Source: Patagioenas fasciata
Taxonomy: Eukaryota > Chordata > Aves > Columbiformes > Columbidae
Length of the DNA stretch: 64,000 nucleotides
Assembly (NCBI RefSeq): GCF_037038585.1
Contig: NC_092560.1
Location: 83,614,049 to 83,678,048 of the forward strand
Reading direction: 5' to 3'
The notes below the pieces were generated by a model that was given only the letters and a program-made list of their open reading frames with translations, had not been told where the DNA came from and made no database searches. Numbering within the stretch: the first letter of the stretch is position 1; every line of letters starts with the position of its first letter. Below, one piece after another: positions 11,601-24,751 of the stretch. The translations under genes and the position numbers were made by a program.

Positions 11601-13765
11601 TTCCACCGTCCGTCTTTACAGATTGTCCCACCTTGAGCTCATGGGTGGAGAGTTGGTGACCACCTATGAAGTCTCTTTGCATTGATCTTCATCTCCTTGC
11701 TCTTTAGGGTCTGAGATGGGAAAGAAGGGTGACTGACAGCACAAACAACATTAATTTCATAGTTTTAAAGGATTTTTCCTTTCGGAAACAACCTACGTGG
11801 GCCCTCTCTGCTGCCCTAACGCAGCCTTGGATTATCCAGTTGAAGTTTGGAGGCAGAAGATCAAGAGGTCAAAGCTCTTGTTTTCACCTGCCTGCTTCTT
11901 TCAACCAAAATTCAGAGTTATAACAACGTCACAATTGTTTGTCTTCTCATTTAGTTGCGTAGAACAAATTCCCCCAACACGAAAGGTGGCAGGAGAAGAG
12001 CAGAGTGATTCAAGTTTGCATATTTTTCCAGTGACGGAGGTCCCAGACATGCTTTCACTGGTGTGATGCTACAGCAGCATCCAAAACATCCCACCAAGCC
12101 AAAAAGAACATTATTTTGGACAACTGGAACTAAGCTCCTCTCTGTTACCACTCCACAGAGGTTTAAACCAGCACCTAGACTTTGCCTTTGTGTATCAACA
12201 AGGGAAACAACACCCCGATCTCCCCGTTGAGTTGAACACCTTCCATTAGGCTGATGCCTACTACACATTTCCTCATGCAAAAGGCACCTCGTGGCTTGTT
12301 TCTATAAGGTTTGAATTTTATATAAGAGCAGCCACAAAGTCAGAGCCGACATCCTCCTTTGGTCCCCCCCATGCAGGACGACACGCCAAGCTCCAACATC
12401 CTTCCTTCCCCCAAGCACCCACGGAGGAAGATCTCCTTTTGAGTTTGTTCTTTTTTTAAATCTGAGCAAGCCAGGCCTGTAAATATTACAAAAATATATA
12501 ACAATGACTTTAGAACAAGAGGCAGACTTGCTGTCACCAACCATTAACTCTCCGATCAGGGCAGCCTCGGAAGCGAACCCTTATCTGCCTGAGGTTCGGG
12601 ACGTGCTGACTAACGCTCCTATTGAGTCTGCAGACCTTCGGCTACCTCAATCTCCCCAAACTGGAAAAACCTACCCCCTGATGGATGTACTCCCTCCTTA
12701 AGTATTTCAGACCTCGGCAAACAAAGGAATTGTGCCGTGAGATGAGCAGCGGCCACCCCGTTACATGCAGGAAATCCAATTTATTTGTCTTGAGGAGCAA
12801 AAGGCGAAATGACAGTCAAAACCTCTCCAGCCGGAGTGCGCGGTGCCAGACTGCAGCCTTATCTCTGCGGGGACGGCGAGCCGAGGAACCGGTGCCAAAT
12901 GTGGCCGTTCACACTCCTTATTTCGTGGATATGGGACTTCACAGCTTTAAAAATAATTACTATTTTATTTGCCCTAATGCTGAGAGTCCTGTGAAGACAG
13001 ACCCAAGCCAGGGGGGTTTAACTGGCCTCAACAAATAACCAACGTGCCTTTTCTCAAAAGGATTTTTAGGTTGTTCATTCTGTTATATATTCTAATCTAT
13101 ATTCCATTCTATATTCTATTCATGCAGGGCATGAAGGTTATGATAACATGTTCAAATTAACTACTGAAAAAAGGGTTTTTCAATAATAGTAGCATGAAGG
13201 AAGGAGAAAGGGATCACTACCAATGAGTAAGACAATGATTTGGTGAAAGTGAAGGACACCGTTACGGGTCTTGCAGCAGGGCAATGGCACCTCCCTTCAC
13301 TAATTATGGGGAGTAAGGAGCTGAGGACACCCAAAATCTCATTTGCATGCTTGCTGTCCTCCTGTAGACATTGGTTTCACCCTCCTATGGTGAAACTGCC
13401 TTTTTTTTTAATGCAAAAAATCACCTCAATCTGAAAAAGGGCCTCAAGTGAGCTACTCTTGTAAAAATGCATGAAAATTACTTGTGTTCTCTAGTTTACT
13501 ATGCTTTGGATGCTGTACTTCCAGATTTGTTTGCCTTCACACATGGCACAGATATGCAAAAGGAATTCAAATAAAGTTTTGCTGCCCGATTCTGAGCTCA
13601 GAGGTACACGCACCACTGGAATCTCACGGGTCTCACGTTAAGGACAACACATGAATTTAAGGGTGGTGTTTTTCTCCTGGTCTACTCCACAGATACAAAT
13701 CTATATCCCGCAGGATTCCCCATCTTTCCTCATCTCTTGTGATCTAAGAGCCCATGGTGGCTGGA

Positions 13766-14020
13766 AGTGATAGGACAAAGGAAACGGCCTCAAGTTGCGC
13801 CAGGGGAGGTTGAGGTTGGATGTGGGGAACAATTTCTTCCCCAAAGGGCTGTGGGGCATTGGAACAGGCTGCCCAGGGCAGTGCTGGAGTCACCATCCCT
13901 GGAGGGGTTGGAAATACACAGAGATGAGGTTCTCAGGGACATGGGGCAGTGCCACGGGTGAGTTAATGGTCGGACTCGATGATCTTGAAGGTCTCTTCCA
14001 ACCAAAATGATTCTACGAAA
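13766..14020 (+). mobile_element. CR1 LINE 3' fragment
   Basis: Plus-strand CR1 tail: aacggcctcaagttgcgcca, then tggggaacaatttcttcccc, a ggactcgatgatcttgaagg segment and a terminal gattctacgaa. It is about 255 bp and severely 5'-truncated, from the same subfamily as the copies at 22.3, 37.7, 56.2 and 61.6 kb. Confidence 0.93.
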
Positions 14021-14310
14021 CACTTATCACTAGTAAGTCTGTACTAGTCTGGTCATGAAGGATAAGAAGAAAAGCTCGCACTTGGGTAGCAGAGAGTCCA
14101 TTGGGGTTTGTGACGGTAAGGAGCCAATGTGAGAACACGGTCATGAAAACCCATCCTTGTTTGCAAGCTCAACAGACTGTGGGTTGAGCACTACAAGCTT
14201 AAGGAACCATAAACCCAGCCTAAATCCACATGGATTTGAGATTCAATGTAATTATTTGATACTACATATCAAATACAGCTGGAGTTAAGGCACCGTGACT
14301 GAAAGCAGCA

Positions 14311-14410
14311 ATCACAGAATCATAGAATCATTTAAGTTTGAAAAGACCTTTAAGATCATTGAGTCCAACTGTCAACCCAACACCACCACGCCCTTAAGAA
14401 CCTCATCTGC
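14311..14410 (-). mobile_element. CR1 LINE 3' fragment
   Basis: Minus-strand CR1 3' end, seen on the plus strand as atcacagaatcatagaatca, then aagacctttaagatcattga and a decayed remainder of about 50 bp. It lies 290 bp from the plus-strand copy at 13766-14020, with the two 3' ends facing each other. Confidence 0.88.
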
Positions 14411-17400
14411 AAAGAACAAATTCAAACACAACTTGGTTTATCCTCTCCTCAGCCATCACAGATTAATATAAATTGTTAATTAATTGCACTCCAGCCCTCC
14501 CACACCCATGGAGGCAGCTCCTCTTGCAAATATTGATCTCCCTTTGGAAGCGCCAAGTCCCTTTTCCTACAATAACACTGAATTTTGACCCGGTTATCAA
14601 CCAACGCTACGAACAAATTGTTCTTGATCAGACCAATCCAAACAGCGGAGTTCTCAGCTGATAATATGTGAGAAATCCCCAGCTCGGCCAGGAAAAAGCC
14701 ATTTACATCACATATCATCCTAAGCAGGAACAAACAGCCTGTAAATCAACCTGAGAAAAACACCGCAACTCGTACCAAAGGTTGTGACAAAATTAATCTC
14801 CGTATGGGAACGCAGTTAAGGCAGCCATCAGTTGACAAATTCCTCATTCTCACTTCTTAGTGTAGTCGCTGTAAACACTCAAGACATTTTTCTAATTTAT
14901 GCATTTAGTTAGAAGATATCTAGAACATTCCTGCTGTTTACGTTTAACCCAACGCTGCAATGAAAGCCGTAATTTCATTTGGGATTTACATTCTGTCCTC
15001 AAAATTTGATTCCTTGATTTAAACACACACACAGAAGTGAAAATGTGTCAAACCATGAAAACAGAAAAGATTATACACCATTATCTAGTTCATCTGTCAA
15101 CCAGGGCAGAAATCTTCTGAGGACTGTTTTTCTCAATCTGCCACATGTTATGGAAACTTAATTTAAAAGACCAATTCAGAAAAAAACAGCTAAAAGTGGA
15201 AGAACTGTTGGACTGGTATAATTGGAAACTGATAACAGGATTGTTTTCTCCCTCAATCTTGTATTCAGTTGCTAATAACTCGCCAAATCTTACACTTCCT
15301 GAGATAAAATTGCTGGTGTCTGCCACATTAATTTATGTATTTTTTAAAAGAGTTTATATACTTATAATTTTATGGAATGAGAGGGTTTTTTTTCTAATCA
15401 AAGCAAGTAATAAATTAATTTTAGATGCAAATCTTTTTGCTTTTCGACTGCCCCACCTGTACTAAAGGTTTGCAGCAGAAAGTGAATGCAGGGTTTGCAA
15501 ATAGCTGAGGAGAGAAAAAAAGGAATCTCAGAGTATTTTAGCGTAATTTTACCTTGTGTTGCCTACAGTTGCAAGATATTTGGAAACAACACGTCATGCA
15601 CATGCGACACATTTGGCACCGGACTTTGCATTAGACTCCCAACATTTGCAACGAAGGGAAAGCTGCGCAACACGTGAGAAGCAGATTTAGTTCCAGCGAA
15701 AGATGTAATAAAAGCATAGCGTGGGTTTTTTTTAGGGTATGTAGGAGGGAAACTTGGGAAATGTTATTTAGATTGAGTAAATGTAGAGTTTTCAAGTGAA
15801 TAGGGGATGGGCTCTGGCTCGGAGCCCTCCCGTAAGATGCTCTGCATGAGGAGTTATGAGTGGAGTTGGGTTCCTGCCAGCAAAACTCGGCAGCTCCGCG
15901 CAGGGAAGCGCCTTTGTGCAAAAAAAACCCCAGGAATCGTCATCCTGGAAAGTTAACAGAGTTCAAATGATGTGGCAGGCGAGCGGTTCGCAGAATGGAA
16001 GCCGCTTTGAGAAACGGAGACACGCAAAATGTTGTTTACCGGTGCAAGGACCTGTTGCTACGGGGAATGACTTGGAGAGTCTCGTCTTGCTTTCCCAACC
16101 TCATTTCTGCAGTTTTTTCTTTCTGCTTTATATTTTATATGTCTTTCTTGTAGTATTTCCTTAGGCTAACAGAACCAAGCAATTTAAAGGAGCTGGAGAC
16201 AAATAACCAGTGACACAAACCCAGACTGTTTGATATTAGAGTCTGTGTAAAGTTTGAATCCTCCTGCTCAAAGTCTCTATATGTGCCTGTCCTTCCTATA
16301 AAGAGAATGACCCTACATGTACCACTGTAAAATAAAGTTGAGGGAATACTCATTTTCAAATTGCACAGCTCAATGAAAGTAGATGCACTGACATGGGACA
16401 CTGTTTCAGGAGCTCACAAGGAAAAACTGGATTTTGTTGCTCCACTCATTCCCAGTCTCATTGGGTATTTCACAGGCCAAGATCAGACTTCAGTTGTGCA
16501 TAAGGAAATATTTGATTGATGTATTTTGGCAATTTATGCCTTTTTTTTAGTGAGTGGAGTTTGTATGTCACCTCCTGACCCTTTCCCTACACAAAGTTTG
16601 CAGAGCACCGAACATCAGTCCTGTGTTCATCACCACCGGCAGCACCTCATGCAAGGATGCTCCAGCAGCACGACAGAAAATATTCCTTGTCCTGGGTGAC
16701 AGTAGGAAAATGCCACCACTTACCACCTTTCTTCTCCTCCAGAACAATATTTCTAACATTGCTGGTTTGTGATTATTCACTGCAAAACATCCTTCTGGGT
16801 AAGAACTGGTTGTGGCATCTTTCGCTGGACAAGAAGATGCTGATGGGTTCCTCTCATACCACCGGCAGAGCACAACCAGACTCTTCTGATTCAAAAAGAA
16901 GATTGTGGCAATGGATTCCCTTGTGTCCATTGCACAAATACGTTTCTGCTTCCTACAGGATGCATAAAGAACTACATACTTTTTTTTTTAAGATTCAGAT
17001 TTCAATATCTGGGTATTCTCATCCAACACCGATTTTGTATTTGTTGCTCCGTTTCAAGAGAAAAGGCAAATGTTAAGAGGTAACCAGCTTCCATGAGAAC
17101 ATCACTGCTGCTTCTTATCGTTTGTTTTACCTTCCTTCATAACCCCTTCCTATTTTATAACAGCAGGCAAAGAGATGTTAATTAAACCCTTTGCAAATGC
17201 TGCTTGTTCCCAGGCTACTTGTCCAACAGCTTTTTCACCCCATTGGCTTTTGTTTTATATGAACCTTAATCACAAATACAAATAAACAACTTTATTATTA
17301 CCTGGCCCCACAAAGCATTTGAAAATGCCGATAAACAACCCCCCGATTTTCCCCTGTTCTGCTCAGACCCCGGCTCTGCTCCTGCTCAGGTTCAAAGGAA

Positions 17401-17448
17401 TTCTTAACTTTACAACACCAAGAGCTGCCTGATGGCCTAATCCTGGGT

Positions 17449-17543
17449 CAGAAAGAAAAGAAAAATAAATAAAGAAAAATTTAAAAAGGAAAAAAGAGAA
17501 ATAAAAAAAAAAAAAGAAGGGGAAAAAATAAAGAAAAAAAATC
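17449..17543 (+). repeat. A-rich low-complexity tract
   Basis: About 95 bp made almost only of A with scattered G and T (blocks such as gaaaaataaataaagaaaaa). The antisense reading is a F/Y/S-rich 61-codon open frame that is compositional. No retroposed gene was recognised upstream of it. Confidence 0.7.
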
Positions 17544-20280
17544 CCCACCGAAACAAAGCATCTTTAACAACTGTTGTCACAGGACACTATTCCATCTTCC
17601 AAAGCCTCTGCATGTAACTGCATGAATTCTCATCTGGTGTCTTAATGGGACGCAGTTAATTACCATCCCCAAGCTGCCCCAGGCAAAGCTGAGACATTAA
17701 TTGGCTGCGGTTACAGGTTTTTGCAGCAGTGAAGGGACTAAGCCCAGGTGACAATCACAGGAGAAACACACTGGGGAACAGCAAAGCTCTTGTATTGCTG
17801 ATCACCCCTCCCAGAAGGGTTTATTTTCCCTTCTACGTCTTTCTTGGTTTGAAGAATTAGTCTCAGAATCACTACCAATATATATTATTGTATTATTACA
17901 TTTGCATTTATGCAATTAAATTGTTATTATCACCTACTACATTTCTACTTGCTGGATAGACAGGATCGACCTTGTCATCTAAACTTTTCAGTTTATTCTT
18001 AAAACTGGCTTTGGAGAATGAAAACACCATCCTGAGTTCTGTGGAAGGCTGACCTGTGTAACAATATTATCGAACAGCTCTTCTGAAGCAGCTTGGGTAG
18101 CTCTAAAATAAGATTATTTCATTCCAATGTTATTGTTCAGCTTCGTAAAGAAAGCAATTCCTCTGGAATGAAGTGACTGAATCCTGAATGAAGCTCCCAG
18201 AAGGTAACTGGAAGAGTTTTCAGGGGTGGAGGGGACAAGATATCAAGCCTTTGTTTAAATATTAGTATCCATGTAGACAACAGCTTGGGAATAGGAGTGT
18301 CCTGAGCAAGCCCACCCTTCGTCTTCATCTTGGCCAAGGGATCTCATTCCTGAGCTGCAGAATCACTGGTACTCGAGTCCCTCGCCCGAGGCACCACCCT
18401 CCCAAACTACCTTGTGCAACACCCAGCTCTTGCCGCATTCCTTCGGCTCCAGATGAAATTCGTTCCTCTGGATTCCAGGAAGATTGAAAAAAAAAAGCCC
18501 CACAGATGAACAGGATGCATCTTTCTTTCCTAGAGAACTGCGACCAAATGAGTAGGAGATAGTAAAAATATGTAAAATATTGGATTTAAAACCCACAACT
18601 GCCACCATAATCCTGAAGCCAAGAAAAGCCTCACCAGTGCTTCTGAAAACTCTGCATTTAAGGTCTTCCTACACTATATTTACATTTATACAATTCTATT
18701 ATTATTAACTATCGCTCTGAATTCGCCTGTTTTCAGCGAGTCATTTCTCTGATAGGTATTAAAGAGAATTAAAATCTTGTGCAGGGGTTGAAGAAAGAAA
18801 CGGGATTAAACTATTTGGAGTTTCCCCTGATGATAGTCACGGTCGTTTTGGGATCACGACAGGTTCGCTGATTTTTCAAGATATAAAGCAAGCGTGGATT
18901 TGAGTGTTAGTGCCACATTGGCCATCAAGGGTGTCCCACCGATAGACATGAGGGATCTCCAAGTGTCCTCAACGCTTTGCAACCTTCTGCCTTCCCTAGT
19001 TCAGAATGGAAAGGACCAATATTCTGAGATTCTCAGTAGGGTCCACGCTACACTATTTAAAAATTTTAAGGAGAATGATATTAATATTACTAAAATACCA
19101 TTTATTTTTTTTTAAATCAAGGAATGCCATATTTGTAGTATTTTTAATCTAACTTCAGCTGTAGATACGGCTCAGAAAGCATCTGATTTTTATGTCAGCG
19201 ATGAGGCCACGTCATCTACTTATGTTCTTCTGCAACGGCTTAACTTGCAGGACACGGGCTGCGACCGGGGTCCCTTGTGGCACCGAGTCCCGGAGACGTG
19301 TAGATGAGACTTCCATGGTTGCAGACGAGCTGTTTTCAGCAACTTTTTGTTTACGGACAAAGCATCCAAAATTGTAACGAAGCTAAATGAGCTAAGGGAG
19401 CTCTAAATAGTTTCACAGTGACCCATTCTTAAGAAAAAGGAGAGAGAGGTCTGATATAATAGAGTGCAAAAATTCTGTTTACAGGATCTCCATATACGAA
19501 GCGATGAAATTAAGTGAGGGTGCCTGACTTGCTACTGCCATCAATTAATGCAGAAACCACTTCCAGACGTAATAATTACCATATGTACACTGTGCTTTAC
19601 CTCTGGGCTTATTAATTTCATCCACAGCAGGTTACAACTATTGATTGCATTAAAACGTATCGACATGTTCCAATAGAAACACTCCTGCCGTTGCACAAAT
19701 TTAAGCGGTGTGAGTGATACAGAAACAGTCAACTACACCCACCAGTGGGGAACTTGCTCGGGGTGATTTCTCCGTCTCCTCTTAAACACAGTTTTGCAAC
19801 ACGAAAGGCCAGCAATTAGCTCAGATGCTTAGGGACACAAATTCTAGGGTCTTCAGAGACAGATATTGACTGCTGGATAAAGGCAAAGTCACTAGGACGA
19901 CTTATCAATATAAATGAATAAATACAAATAAAACGGCTCTTATTTCTCACTGGAATTTGCCCTGCTGGGAATTTGTCCTGCTGAGTATTTGCCCATGTTC
20001 ATGTGCTGGCGACTCCGCAGCCTGAAGTTTGGTGAGTCTCGGAAAATAAAGCATTTGGATTTTTAAAAGTGTCTTTGATTTTCTTTTTTTTTCCTGAAAA
20101 CTTGTTATATAGCAAAAATGACACCCAAATAACATCTAAAAAGAGTGGTGGTTGTGCTGCCTGCCCCAATCCAGCATAAGACAACTGTGTTTCTAACTAC
20201 ACACAAACACTGAAATACATTCAGAAATAACTGCCACCCTGTTTGCTCTTGAGTTTTTTTGTTGTTATCCCATCTGCATA

Positions 20281-20451
20281 ATTAAAGATATATTTCTATA
20301 AAATTCTGGTTAAGGTTCTAGAAATTATAATATACAAAATTATCATTAAGGCTCTCTATATAAAATTATTATTAAGGTTGTATAAATGATAATAAACAGT
20401 ATAAATTATAATAAATAATATAAATTATAACACATATACTATATAACATGC
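20281..20451. repeat. AT-rich low-complexity stretch with degenerate internal repeats
   Basis: About 170 bp, nearly all A and T, in which motifs like aaaattat-cattaagg and ataaattataat recur at irregular spacing. It has no coding content. Confidence 0.55.
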
Positions 20452-20767
20452 TTTAAAGCCTCCTTTTTACCCTTCTGTAAACAAAGCAGCATTGTTTGCA
20501 TTTTTATTAACTCTTAATTTTCCCTCTTCTACTTTAGACAATGTGTTTCAAGCAAGAAGTGTATTCTTGCTTGATTGTAGCAGGCATATCTCACATGAAA
20601 ATAATTCAACTGTCCTAAAATGGTATTTATATAGTCGCAAGCAAGATGCAAAGGGATAAATGTTACATTCATATAGGGTGAGAGCGTATCAGCAATTTCC
20701 AGAAATCCTTAAAAAATGAGAAGGAATCTGGCGGTTTTTTTGATACAAACATTCCCAAGCACAAGGA

Positions 20768-21076
20768 GTTAACGCGTCCTTCCTACTCCAGAAAGCAGGA
20801 ATGAACTCGATTTCGTCAGCAAGGTTTTTTTGGCAACGCGTGAAAAAAAAACCAAACCCTCCTGTAACCAATTTCATTTCCTGATAAATGAACGGTCCGC
20901 GGGGAAAATAAGTCAGCCAGAGGCTTTGGGAACCGCCGGAGAGCTCAGCCGTGAAGTGAGAGGCTCCTGGAAGGAGCCAGACTGTCTCTTCTTGCTGATC
21001 GTCCTCCAGCCAAACGGCACCGACCCAACGCCAGACGCCGTTTCCAGCCCATAGCGCCGCGTCCACGGGCGGGATC
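20768..21076. other. CpG-rich islet in the last intron
   Basis: About 23 CpGs in about 310 bp, ending in a dense stretch (gacgccgtttcc, agcgccgcgtccacgggcgg). The observed-to-expected ratio looks close to 1 by hand, against strong CpG depletion nearby. Open frames of 125 codons (minus) and 74 codons (plus) overlap it without recognisable similarity. It could be a small intronic promoter or enhancer; no transcript evidence is visible. Confidence 0.45.
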
Positions 21077-22338
21077 CCCTGGAAAACCCACCCATGTCAC
21101 CCTATGTCAGATGTTTTCACCTTAAGCAATCGGGTTGAAAACGTATGGTTGGATAAAATAGGTGTCGGGATGTAACTTGTTTATGTTTTAAAGGCAAATG
21201 CTATGAGGGGTTTGGTATTCTGGAGCTGAAAATCTGACCCCCCTCTGCCCTTCCAACAGCAAAAAGCCAAATACAGAAGGATAAATCATTAAGTATTGGG
21301 TAGATTTTGGCATTAGCGAGATGCAAAGGATGCAGTTTCAACAGGAGCTATAGTGGGAAGGTAAATGCTGCGTTCAAGCTATAAATTGATTTTTCTTTTT
21401 TAAAGTTATCCTCATTAATGTAACTAATCAGTCTTACTGAATGTTAACAGTAAATATCCAGCCTAACTGTAAAATGACAAATGTCCCTCAAACAAGCTCA
21501 GCTGTGAGTTTCTGATCTATTTAAATGCCATCTCTTCATACAGAGTTAACCTGAATCTTTCTTCACTTTTATATTATTACAAATAGCTTCACGACTCCAG
21601 CATTTTTACAGGAAATTCAAGTAGCTCGACACACAGTGATTTGGACTTTTAAAAGTCTAAAGTTTGAGCTTGTAAAAAAAAAAATAATATTGCCAGTCTG
21701 ATGACCCCTGAAGGGAAGATAAAAGGAAAAAAACAAATAATAACTTCAGGCCCTTCGTTACCCAAATCCTGGGTAACTTTGTGAGTGGTTTGCAGGCTTT
21801 TAATAGCAACAATGTCTGTGATTAATTAACAACTCGAGCACAACCAGATGTCATGGGGACAGGGAGAAAGCGCTGTTGGTTCTGGAGTTTCCTGGGAAGT
21901 AGAACATCATTTTGCTAAAACCCAGAATATCTAAAAAGGAAGTTGGAGAAGCTAAAGAAATATTATGCTTGTTCTCAACTAAAGTGTCTGAATTGAGTTT
22001 TATTGCAGCTTTTGGCTCACCGGAAAGTCTGGGATAAATCCTTTCTTGCTCCCAAGGAAAATGCTGCTCACTAGGCTCATTCTGCCCTTCATCCCATCAC
22101 CAAGATGTGTTGCTTCGCTGGGATCTTTGATGCATTCTGCTCAATAATGCGATAAACACAGACTAATAATATCAAACAAGACCATTCTCTTTATGATAAC
22201 TGTCTATTCAGGTTTGTAAACAAGGTACGTGGCCTTGGACAAACACCAGAGCATGACTCCAGGTATACCAAGGTCAATGCTCAGAGCAAACAAACTTCAG
22301 GAGCCCCATCCCATTGCTCCTTCCATGGTTTTACTCAT

Positions 22339-22859
22339 CATAGAATCATTTTGGTCAGAAGAGACCCTCAAGATCATCGAGTCCAACCATTAACCCAACA
22401 CTGGCACTGCCCCATGTCCCTGAGAACCTCATCTCTGTGTATTTCCAACCCCTCCAGGGATGGTGACTCCATCACTGCCCTGGGCAGCCTGTTCCAATGC
22501 CCCACAGCCCTTTGGGGAAGAAATTGTTCCCCACATCCAACCTCAACCTCCCCTGGCGCAGCTTGAGGCCGTTTCTTTGTGTCCCTGTCTCCCCTCAGCT
22601 CCTGTTCTCCAGCTGAACCCCCCAGGTCCCTCAGCCGCTCCCATCACACTTGTGCTCCAGCCCCTTCCCCAGCTCCGTTCCCTTCTCTCAACTCGCTCCA
22701 GCACCTCAAGGCCTTTCTTGGTGTGAGGGGCCCAAAACTGCCCCCAGGATTTGCGGTTTGGCCTCCCCAGGTCCCAGCACAGGGACGGTCGCTGCCCTGG
22801 GCCTGCTGGTCACACCAGTGCTGGTACCAGCCAGGATGCTGGTGGCCTCTTGGCCACCT
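22339..22859 (-). mobile_element. CR1 LINE 3' fragment (about 520 bp)
   Basis: Minus-strand CR1, read on the plus strand as catagaatcattttggtc through the 3' untranslated part, then the end of ORF2 (tcccctcagctcctgttctc, ccagcacctcaaggcc) and a 5' break near ggcctcttggccacct. The polyproline-like reading frames it gives in the sense opposite to CR1 recur in every copy of this subfamily and are not genes. Confidence 0.95.
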
Positions 22860-22869
22860 AGTTTACATT

Positions 22870-23290
22870 TTACCATCCGTTTCAACACACGAGCTTGCAA
22901 AAGTTGAACAGATTTGGGGTGGGTGACCAAGACCCATTCCCAGCTCCTTCGAGCTGATCGTTCCCCAGTTAACAGGGCTCTACCTCCATCTCTTCTGCTC
23001 CTCCAGTTGCTTCTCTCAACCCAGTTCAGCCAAGCGGGTTGAAGCTCAGAAGTTCGTGGACTCATTTTTCCTGCTGTGTTCGCACACAGCATAGGAATAA
23101 ACACAAAGATCTCATGCCGTGAGATCTTTACCAGATTGCTGACCACTGTGGACACGACTGCTCTAGAGAGATTTAGGAGATGGGCCAGTCTCCTCACACC
23201 TACCATGCAAAAAAACAGGCCTATGTTGTCCTTTAAAGCAACACACAAGAGACAAACTGAGGAGATGTAATCTCAGTTTTTTGAGATACT
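22870..23290 (-). other. Unassigned segment with two perfect hairpins
   Basis: The sequence next to the CR1 at 22339-22859 is not CR1. It carries two perfect inverted repeats: 8-bp arms with a 4-nt loop at 23072-23091 (tgctgtgt / acacagca) and 10-bp arms with a 5-nt loop at 23105-23129 (aaagatctca / tgagatcttt). A 180-codon minus-strand open frame (22706-23248) runs through it into the CR1. It may be a decayed DNA transposon or LTR fragment, but I could not place it in a family. Confidence 0.35.
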
Positions 23291-23393
23291 GCTCAATCCA
23301 TCATTATGAGCCACATACTCCCTACCATGGGCTACGCAAAGTCCCAGGAACATGTCCCGTGTCCTGCTCACCTCCTGCCTGGTGGCATCACAC

Positions 23394-23453
23394 CTACGTG
23401 AAGATACGGCTTGAAAATCCCATCTACGTGAAGATACGGCTTGAAAACCAACA
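23394..23453 (+). repeat. 30-bp direct duplication (two copies)
   Basis: Two adjacent 30-bp copies begin ctacgtgaagatacggct at 23394 and 23424. The first 24 bases are identical and the last six diverge. It is a simple tandem duplication. Confidence 0.85.
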
Positions 23454-24715
23454 GCAAATCCAGCCAACGACAGAAGGATTTTTCCCCACGGATCTCTGAA
23501 GCGTTAGGATACGGCAACAAACGCTTCAGTGACCAGGAAGAAGACAAAGTTCAAGGTCTCTGTCTGTTCTCAACCTGCGAAAGAAAGCTTTACAAAGTGC
23601 TCACTCCAAGTTGAAAGCCCTATTATTAATTTCTGTTCAAAGAGATTTTTGGCTCCTTTACAGTAAGAAACTGATACTACACGAGAAAGTTTAAAGATAG
23701 GAGATTCAAGAGCCTGCTAATGCATATTTTCCTGTGCTGATGCTGCAATGATGTTTACATCAGTCTTCAATAGAGAGGTGTCAGAAAAGCATCAATATGC
23801 TTTTAACTGTGTGCCAGGCAGACAAGCAAAATAAAATAGCTGTTATTTTCTTTTTCTTGCTCTAGTCAACAATGCCAAAAGTTACTGTTTATTTTTCTCC
23901 ACCCCCGTGGAAGAATTCATAACCACTGAAGTAAACTTAAGTTTAAAAAGCTGCTTTTAATTCAAAAATTGACTGACAGCTGCTATGTGAAAGCAAACCT
24001 CACTTGTTTGGGTTCTCAGGAGCATTCCCATTTGAAAAGCTAAGTTTTCTGAAGCCATTTGGGGGGTGGAGGTTTTTTTTGGTCACTTTCCCTTCCCTGT
24101 AACGTTAAAAAAATAATTTTAAAAAATGGCAATATTGTACAATTTTCATATTTAGAGGAGAGGTGGAGGGCACATCCCCTTTTAAACAGCCTTGAGAGTA
24201 ACGTATAAATACGGTGTCGGTTCCAGCATTAGTGAACTCTCTTTGGGAGAAACGGATGAAGAGTTCTGGTTGGGTATTGGTGGTTTTTTACTTAAAAAAA
24301 ATCAAAGTAACGTTTTAAAAATAAATAAATATGCCTTCTAAGTGACTTGCCAACACTACCAGACTACGCCAACATTTCAAACATCTTGAGCCCAGTGATA
24401 CGAAACTCCACGGGTCACAGGTTTCAAGTCAAATGCCGTTTCAAAGGACTGTCCTATAATTTATTTCACTTTCCCTAAAGCTTCTAAGTTAACCAATTTC
24501 TATCTTATGTAAAGGATGCTTCTGAAAATGAAGTGTTTTTAACATTCAATCCAATGCGTCAACTGTATTTACATTATACACAACTACAAACATGTCTCTA
24601 AAAACGGCTAAAATACACTTTTAATCATGAAATAAAAGGAGACACCAAATTTCAAAGACTTTGGAGCCACATACACTCAAAAGCTAAATTACTTTGGCCC
24701 TTGGCTGCTTCAGTG

Positions 24716-24716
<1 letters not shown>

Positions 24717-24748
<32 letters not shown>

Positions 24749-24751
24749 TAA
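24717..24751 (+). repeat. (AAAAC)n microsatellite
   Basis: About six consecutive copies of the pentamer aaaac, ending in aaaataaaaacc. Confidence 0.85.

Noticed and set aside
22706-23248. 180-codon minus open frame
   Set aside because: Its C-terminal part is CR1 and the rest is unassigned; there is no recognisable protein family.
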